DNA of 7,950 bases from Promethearchaeum sp. (lineage in GTDB: Archaea > Asgardarchaeota > Lokiarchaeia > Sigyniarchaeales > Promethearchaeaceae), in assembly GCA_030611625.1 (NCBI GenBank), contig JAUWPK010000161.1, forward strand, positions 1-7,950. Reading direction: 5' to 3'. The notes below the pieces were generated by a model. The model saw only the letters and a program-made list of their open reading frames with translations, was not told the DNA's origin and ran no database searches. Shown one piece after another: positions 6,591 to 7,950 of the stretch. The first letter of the stretch is position 1, and every line of letters begins with the position of its first letter. The position numbers and the translations under genes were made by a program.

Positions 6591-7950
6591 ATGAATAAAG
6601 TTAAGATTAAAGAAGACGGAAATAGAATAACTTTTGAAAAGAATTCTCAAAGGTTTGAAATAAATAACACAAATAATTTACTAAGTTTTTCATTATATAA
6701 TGAAGGCATATCTCTGAAAGATGGCACAAGCGCTCTTTTAATCCGTGAAGGAAAGAAAATTTCACCTTTTTATCCATTTTTAATGGAAAATGAAATATTT
6801 CTGCCAAAAGTAACTAAATTTTCGGATTCAATTGGTTCTGGTTATCAAATTGAAATTAAATGTAATTTTACTCAAAATTCGCAAGATTCATCCAAAATTC
6901 TGTGTTCATGGCAATTTAAATATTATGTAAACATTCTACAACCAAAATTTGTTAGCTCAACAGTTCCTTTCATTTCAATTCAGATTAAAATTATCTCATT
7001 TCCGCCTGATTGCAATAATTTTCAGCTTTTTGGGTTTGCTCCGCTATATATGAAAAATCAAGGAGAATTATTTTTATCTCCAAAAGAAAGTGTTAAAGAT
7101 CCACGCAATATCACTTTTTATTCAAATGGTTGGCAATCATGGAGTATGAATTATTTGCTCGGTTATAAAGATAAGTTTCCTTCATCATTTGTAAAATTGG
7201 GAAGAAAAGTATTAGAAAATCAAGATAAAACATTGAAAGGGCGATTTCAAAGCGAATTTCACTCAGTAATTACTGATAAATCAAGCCAAAGTTCCCTAAT
7301 TCTTGGATTTATTACTCTAAAAGATCAGTTTTCCAGGATCCTTATGGATAGATTAGGTTCTAATGGCAAAATCGATTGGTTATGTGCATATTCTCAAACA
7401 GATAATATCCAATTATGCGATTTAAATAATGGTTTGATTGATTCTGAAATCTTGATGATTTCACTCGTAAATGATCCCGAAGTATATGAAGTTTTATATG
7501 AAATTTGTAATTTTGGGGGGGTTTTGGCAAATGTAGGCAAACTGAAAAAAGAAGTTTCTTCAGGTTGGTGTTCATGGTACTACTACTATACAAAGGTCAC
7601 AGAACAAGATGTTTTATCAAATTTAGAGTATTTCAAGTTGCATCAAGATTTAGATATATCTTTAATCCAATTGGATGATGGTTATCAAACAGGAATCGCT
7701 GAATGGGGTATTTATAATAATGAATTTAATTCTAAATTTCCTCATGGCTTAAAATGGTTGACTGAGCAAATTCATAATTCAGGTTTTAAAGCGGGTCTTT
7801 GGGTGGCGCCTTTCTTTATTACAAGAAAATCTGCTATTTTTAAAAACCATCCTAATTGGCTGTTACGGAAAGATAATAATAGGAAGATAATCGCGAATAA
7901 TAATTGGGGTGGTTTCCAATATGGTTTGGACTTGAGTATAGATAAGGCTG
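6591..7950 (+). CDS. GH36 alpha-galactosidase-like glycoside hydrolase, N-terminal part (3' end outside window)
   Basis: I translated this frame by hand: it is open from the ATG at 6591 to the window end, 453 codons. It begins with a beta-rich N-terminal domain (about residues 1-300), including SNGWQSWS (178-185), as in GH36 enzymes. The catalytic barrel starts at SGWCSWYYYYTKVTEQDV (324-341), with LDDGYQ (361-366), FNSKFPHGLKWL, then GLWVAPFF (402-409). This order is characteristic of GH36 alpha-galactosidases, which release terminal alpha-galactose from oligosaccharides such as melibiose and raffinose with retention. The window ends at YGLDLSIDKA, before the strand expected to carry the nucleophile aspartate and before the acid/base residue, so catalytic competence cannot be checked. 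No signal peptide is seen (MNKVKIKEDGNR), so action is probably cytoplasmic on imported sugars. The run of seven G at about 7515-7521 does not break the frame. Exact sugar specificity is not decided. Confidence 0.9.
   Translation, partial: MNKVKIKEDGNRITFEKNSQRFEINNTNNLLSFSLYNEGISLKDGTSALLIREGKKISPFYPFLMENEIFLPKVTKFSDSIGSGYQIEIKCNFTQNSQDSSKILCSWQFKYYVNILQPKFVSSTVPFISIQIKIISFPPDCNNFQLFGFAPLYMKNQGELFLSPKESVKDPRNITFYSNGWQSWSMNYLLGYKDKFPSSFVKLGRKVLENQDKTLKGRFQSEFHSVITDKSSQSSLILGFITLKDQFSRILMDRLGSNGKIDWLCAYSQTDNIQLCDLNNGLIDSEILMISLVNDPEVYEVLYEICNFGGVLANVGKLKKEVSSGWCSWYYYYTKVTEQDVLSNLEYFKLHQDLDISLIQLDDGYQTGIAEWGIYNNEFNSKFPHGLKWLTEQIHNSGFKAGLWVAPFFITRKSAIFKNHPNWLLRKDNNRKIIANNNWGGFQYGLDLSIDKA

Noticed and set aside
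6370..6594. A 74-codon plus-strand frame overlapping the end of the nitrilase gene.
   Set aside because: It is the alternative frame of the nitrilase C-terminus, whose conserved DDRREEYY ending shows which frame is real.
7515..7521. Run of seven G in the GH36 gene, suspected as a frameshift or sequencing error.
   Set aside because: The reading frame and GH36 motifs are continuous on both sides of the run.
6607..7593. Minus-strand frames of 66 and 77 codons at 6607-6807 and 7360-7593.
   Set aside because: Both sit opposite the continuous GH36 reading frame with family motifs and have no features of their own.

Overview
The window is AT-rich and gene-dense, and most likely comes from an archaeon; an Asgard (Lokiarchaeia-like) lineage is my best guess. 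The archaeal hints are a cyclic-2,3-diphosphoglycerate-synthetase-like GTPase (COG2403 type), TATA-like rather than bacterial -35/-10 sequences upstream of genes, and T-rich stretches instead of hairpin terminators. No rRNA or marker protein fixes the lineage, so this is an inference. No RNA gene, mobile element, CRISPR array or integration signature was seen.

Region 1 (1-2974, minus strand) holds three genes transcribed in the order GTPase, carbamoyltransferase, carbamate kinase. The kinase runs off the left edge. Together the last two can convert a carbamoylated compound plus phosphate to carbamoyl phosphate, then to ATP, CO2 and ammonia, or run in reverse. The carbamoyltransferase is annotated as ornithine-type by overall family, but its second-substrate loop departs from the ornithine consensus. 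Its true substrate is therefore open. The GTPase is a conserved protein with a clear P-loop and no certain reaction.

Region 2 (2975-3298) is a 324-base gap with no convincing gene. It should contain the promoter and leader of the carbamoyl cluster and the end of the next transcript.

Region 3 (3299-5706, minus strand) is a two-gene unit: a multi-pass membrane protein with a C-terminal zinc ribbon, overlapping by one base (TAATG) an RsmB/NSUN-type RNA m5C methyltransferase. The methyltransferase carries a fresh-looking 27-base tandem duplication near its N-terminus.

Region 4 (5707-7950, plus strand) starts from a 68-base divergent intergenic region. It encodes a nitrilase-superfamily amidohydrolase and, 21 bases later with a strong Shine-Dalgarno sequence, the first 453 codons of a GH36 alpha-galactosidase-like glycoside hydrolase that is cut by the right edge. 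I see no evidence of a wholly new defence or mobile system; the most interesting item is the carbamoyltransferase/GTPase/kinase cluster.
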